From Burkholderiales bacterium (GTDB lineage Bacteria > Pseudomonadota > Gammaproteobacteria > Burkholderiales > Usitatibacteraceae), in the NCBI GenBank assembly GCA_026786225.1, contig JAJAYN010000041.1, positions 1 through 8,203 on the forward strand: 8,203 bases of DNA. The letters are read 5' to 3'. Below the pieces are notes generated by a model. The model was given only the letters and a program-made list of their open reading frames with translations, made no database searches and was not told the origin of the DNA. Both the position numbers and the translations under genes were made by a program. Below are positions 5,891-8,203 of this stretch, one piece after another (positions within the stretch are counted from its first letter, which is position 1; every line of letters begins with the position of its first letter).

Positions 5891-6459
5891 TTCAACCAAC
5901 CTGCGTTGAATGCATCATTTGCGATCGATGTCAGTACATGATCCCGCCATGCACCGTCGATGAACAAATAATCCCTGGCGAATCCCTCGATACGAAAGCC
6001 GAGTTTTGCCAGCAGCCGGCCGCTGCGTACATTTTCCGGTCGATAGTTGGCGGCGATGCGATGCAGTTTCTGTTGCTCGAACATGTAGTGATTGGTCGCG
6101 CGCAACGCCTCGATCATCAAGCCGCGCCCTTCGCATTCACGATCAATCTGGTAGCCCAGCACGCAGGAACAAAATGGGCCACGCGCGATCTGCGAATAAC
6201 CGATGCTGCCGATGATGTGTCCCGGTTGATCCCGCGCAGACATCCAGAACCGTACCGCGCTACCAGCATCGAATGCGGCGGCACAATTGGCCACGACATC
6301 CTGCCAGTGTGTCAGCGTGTACAAGCCGTCCGGCTCGGGCGGGTTCCATGGCTTCAAGTGTTGACGATTGCGCACAACAAAAGCGAGCATGGCCGGGGTC
6401 TGATCTGAGTGCGGCAGCGAAATGGCCAGCCGCTCGGTCATGAGCGTCAACGTGTTCAT
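5872..6459 (-). CDS. rimJ: RimJ-type GNAT N-acetyltransferase
   Basis: This 195-residue protein belongs to the GNAT superfamily and most resembles RimJ, which in E. coli acetylates the N-terminal alanine of ribosomal protein S5. Family features include HLKPWNPPEPD near the N terminus (34-44), the GYSQIARGPF strand-turn (87-96), the acetyl-CoA pyrophosphate loop ECEGRGLMIEAL (108-119), and the long conserved stretch from HRIAANYRPENVRSG (133-147) through LLAKLGFRIEGFARDYL (149-165) to IDGAWRDHVLTS (167-178). The last stretch matches the E. coli RimJ C-terminal region closely from memory. The first Q/R of the canonical Q/RxxGxG loop is Glu here. The start is the ATG at 6459; Met7 (6441) is an alternative, and neither has a strong Shine-Dalgarno. 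The gene sits 17 bases after the NTF2-like gene, is probably cotranscribed with it, and converges on metF. Substrate is inferred from family only, since RimJ/RimL relatives also modify other proteins or small molecules. Confidence 0.85.
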   Translation of the reverse strand: MNTLTLMTERLAISLPHSDQTPAMLAFVVRNRQHLKPWNPPEPDGLYTLTHWQDVVANCAAAFDAGSAVRFWMSARDQPGHIIGSIGYSQIARGPFCSCVLGYQIDRECEGRGLMIEALRATNHYMFEQQKLHRIAANYRPENVRSGRLLAKLGFRIEGFARDYLFIDGAWRDHVLTSIANDAFNAGWLKTTTKR

Positions 6460-6476
6460 GCGAACAACTTGAGAAT

Positions 6477-6827
6477 TCAGTCCTTCTCGCGCAGGAAACG
6501 AACATGCGAAATCAGTCCGGATGCGCTGTCGACACGATAGATCACGACGGCGTGGCGGAGGTCCGGTACGCGACCCGTAATGTGCTCTTCATCGATGACA
6601 TAGGCGCCGATGCAAATGCGTGACGCAATCTCGCAATGGAGATTTGGGGAACTTGCGAACAGCGCCTCGTAGCGCGGACGCATTTCAGCGTGTCCGGTCG
6701 TCAGGCGCGACCCTGCGCCGTCTTCGATCACGCAGTCCTGCGTATAGCAGCGCATAAAGGCGTCGACATCGTGCGCGTTGTAGGCGGCAAGTTGCGCTTC
6801 GACCGGCTTCAAATTTTTATTCGTCAT
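6477..6827 (-). CDS. NTF2/SnoaL-like small protein of unknown function
   Basis: A 116-residue protein with the pattern of the NTF2-like (SnoaL-type) alpha+beta barrel. The first helix and following strand, VEAQLAAYNAHDVDAFMRCY then CVIEDGAG, are typical, followed by GHAEMRPRYEALFASSPNLH and a strand-rich C-terminal half containing YVIDEEHITGR and HAVVIYRV. Such proteins often dimerise around a small ligand pocket and include isomerases, hydrolases and non-enzymatic binders. No catalytic residues can be assigned confidently. The frame is open to a TTG at 6842, but the ATG at 6827 is preferred because it avoids overlap with the slmA stop and begins at the usual distance before the first helix. 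Its Shine-Dalgarno is weak, so translation may be coupled to slmA, which ends 15 bases upstream. Confidence 0.82.
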   Translation of the reverse strand: MTNKNLKPVEAQLAAYNAHDVDAFMRCYTQDCVIEDGAGSRLTTGHAEMRPRYEALFASSPNLHCEIASRICIGAYVIDEEHITGRVPDLRHAVVIYRVDSASGLISHVRFLREKD

Positions 6828-6842
6828 TGTCGCAGTATCCAA

Positions 6843-7421
6843 TTACCCGGCAAACACGCTCCAGCTTTGCGCAAAATTTTCCAGTGGCATGCGTTTAAAG
6901 CCGGACTTGGCGAACTGATGCCAGCGACCCACAACAAATGCCATCACCGCGTTGGCATAGGCATTGGCGTCCAATGACGTGTGCAGCGCGCCGTCGCTGG
7001 CTGCCAGACGCGCACTTTGCCGCAGGCTTGCTTCAAGGCGGTCATGGAGCTGGTTCATTCGCAGTTGCAGGCGATCATCCTCGTTTACCAGGGCATCGCC
7101 GATCAATACGCGGGTCATGCCTTGATTCTTTTGCGCAAAGCTGAGCAACATCGAAACCGTTGCCTCGACCTGTTTCATGCCGTTGGCTTCCTCAGATTGA
7201 ATTTTATTGACGAGCGAAAACACTGTCTCCTCGATAAATTCAATCAAGCCTTCGAACATCTGGGCTTTGCTCGCAAAGTGGCGATATAGCGCCGCTTCGG
7301 AAACATCGAGTTTGGACGCGAGCAAGGCGGTTGTAATCCTTTCGCCTTTCGGATTTTCAAGCATATGTGCGAGCGTCTGCAAAATTTCCTTGCGGCGTTC
7401 GCCAGGTACTCTCTTTGCCAT
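6843..7421 (-). CDS. slmA: Nucleoid occlusion factor SlmA (TetR-family DNA-binding protein)
   Basis: SlmA is a TetR-type protein that binds specific chromosomal sites and, when DNA-bound, antagonises FtsZ polymerisation so that the division septum does not form over the nucleoid. The 192-residue product has the expected N-terminal helix-turn-helix, with ITTALLASKLDVSEAALYRH followed by FASK at residues 29-52. Next comes MFEGLIEFIEETVF (55-68), which matches SlmA closely, and an all-helical ligand/dimer/FtsZ-binding domain containing NQGMTRVLIGDAL and LRMNQLHDRLEASLRQ. Length is close to E. coli SlmA (198). The ATG at 7421 follows a strong purine run, AGGGGGGAAGC, on the minus strand. The gene lies 43 bases after the HerA-like ATPase gene and 15 bases before the NTF2-like gene. 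The SlmA-specific blocks around the helix-turn-helix argue against a generic TetR repressor. Confidence 0.94.
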   Translation of the reverse strand: MAKRVPGERRKEILQTLAHMLENPKGERITTALLASKLDVSEAALYRHFASKAQMFEGLIEFIEETVFSLVNKIQSEEANGMKQVEATVSMLLSFAQKNQGMTRVLIGDALVNEDDRLQLRMNQLHDRLEASLRQSARLAASDGALHTSLDANAYANAVMAFVVGRWHQFAKSGFKRMPLENFAQSWSVFAG

Positions 7422-7464
7422 GCTTCCCCCCTAAATTTTGTCGCGTGCCCTTTTGCAGCTTGCG

Positions 7465-8203
7465 TTACTTGCGACCACCGAAGATCGACCCAAGCACACC
7501 ACGAATGATGCGTCGTCCCGCTTCAGATGCCATCGCCCGTGCAGCACTTTTTGCCGCCGCTTCGATGATGCCCTCGCGTTTTGAGTTGCTGCCGCCCATG
7601 CCCGGAAAGCCGATCTTGCTCAAGATGCCGCCTAATCCACCGGACGCCCCATCCGGGGTAGGCGTTGCTTCCGAACCGCGACGCGCCTTGAGTTTTTCAA
7701 ATGCGGATTCGTGGTCAACGGCTTTTTCGTATTGCCCTGCGACCAGTGAACCGGCCAGCAACGCCTGCCTTTGCTCCGGTGTGATGGGACCGATCTGCGA
7801 TTGCGGCGGGCAAATCCACGCGCGCTCCACAATGCTTGGCCGACCATTTTCATCGAGGAAGGAAACAAGTGCTTCGCCGACGCCCAGTTCCGTAATGACG
7901 TCGACCACCTTCAACCTGGGGTTTTCGCGAAAGGTCTCAGCTGCCGCCTTAACGGCCTTCTGGTCGCGCGGCGTGTAGGCGCGCAATGCGTGCTGCACGC
8001 GATTGCCCAACTGTCCCAGCACGGTGTCGGGAATGTCGAGCGGATTCTGGGTAACAAAATAAACACCCACACCCTTAGAACGTACCAAGCGCACCACCTG
8101 CTCAATTTTCTCCAATAGCTCTTTGGGTGCTTCGTTGAACAAGAGATGTGCTTCGTCGAAAAAGAACACTAGCTTTGGCTTTTCGCGATCCCCTACTTCC
8201 GGC
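7465..8203 (-). CDS. HerA-like ATPase (DUF853/YjgR type), C-terminal part, cut by right edge
   Basis: The reading frame stays open from its stop (7465) to the window end, so only the C-terminal 245 residues are seen and the start lies outside. An internal GTG at 8169 is not the start, because codons further upstream ([11 protein letters not shown]) continue the family sequence. The Walker B strand [12 protein letters not shown] carries the Asp-Glu pair expected of a HerA/FtsK-type ATPase. It is followed by [20 protein letters not shown] and [17 protein letters not shown], blocks characteristic of the DUF853/YjgR group. A low-complexity linker rich in Gly, Ser and Pro comes next, then a conserved tail ending [20 protein letters not shown]. 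HerA-like proteins are hexameric DNA-translocating ATPases, but the physiological role of this bacterial branch is not well defined. Walker A and the N-terminal domain must lie beyond the edge. It is the most upstream gene visible in the slmA group. Confidence 0.9.
   Translation of the reverse strand, partial: PEVGDREKPKLVFFFDEAHLLFNEAPKELLEKIEQVVRLVRSKGVGVYFVTQNPLDIPDTVLGQLGNRVQHALRAYTPRDQKAVKAAAETFRENPRLKVVDVITELGVGEALVSFLDENGRPSIVERAWICPPQSQIGPITPEQRQALLAGSLVAGQYEKAVDHESAFEKLKARRGSEATPTPDGASGGLGGILSKIGFPGMGGSNSKREGIIEAAAKSAARAMASEAGRRIIRGVLGSIFGGRK

Overview
The window looks like chromosomal core DNA of a Gram-negative betaproteobacterium. The evidence is a pair of lipid A-type acyltransferase genes divergent from metK, an S-adenosylhomocysteine (SAH) riboswitch in front of ahcY, and a beta/gammaproteobacterial SlmA. 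No species is assigned. Base composition looks even, and I saw no transposase, integrase, tRNA, rRNA or CRISPR array.

Left part (1-1889, minus strand): the first 12 codons of an unrecognised gene that runs off the left edge, then two overlapping LpxL/HtrB-family acyltransferase genes. The 1026-1889 gene is upstream and runs into the 169-1029 gene through an ATGA-type overlap. Their substrates would be lipid A precursors at the inner membrane.

Middle part (1890-5775, plus strand): an activated methyl cycle cluster. metK makes S-adenosylmethionine (SAM). ahcY hydrolyses SAH, the by-product of SAM-dependent methylation. metF makes the 5-methyltetrahydrofolate needed to remethylate homocysteine. 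metK has its own likely promoter in the divergent region. ahcY has a separate promoter with a perfect TATAAT overlapping the metK stop codon. Its leader is an SAH riboswitch whose pseudoknot strand is also the 5' arm of a strong intrinsic terminator. This predicts an ON switch in which SAH binding prevents termination. metF follows ahcY after a 16-bp perfect hairpin with no T-run and has no visible promoter, so it probably shares the SAH-controlled transcript.

Right part (5776-8203, minus strand): four closely spaced genes, read right to left. They are the C-terminal half of a HerA-like (DUF853/YjgR-type) ATPase cut by the window edge, slmA (nucleoid occlusion and FtsZ regulation), a small NTF2/SnoaL-like protein, and a RimJ-type N-acetyltransferase. 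Gaps of 43, 15 and 17 bases suggest one operon. It converges on metF, and a large imperfect inverted repeat at the convergence point may terminate it.

The most informative element is the SAH riboswitch-terminator, whose two competing structures can be read base by base. It includes an unexplained second copy of the 9-base pseudoknot strand downstream of the terminator. I did not find a convincing new multi-gene system; most of the window is conserved housekeeping content.
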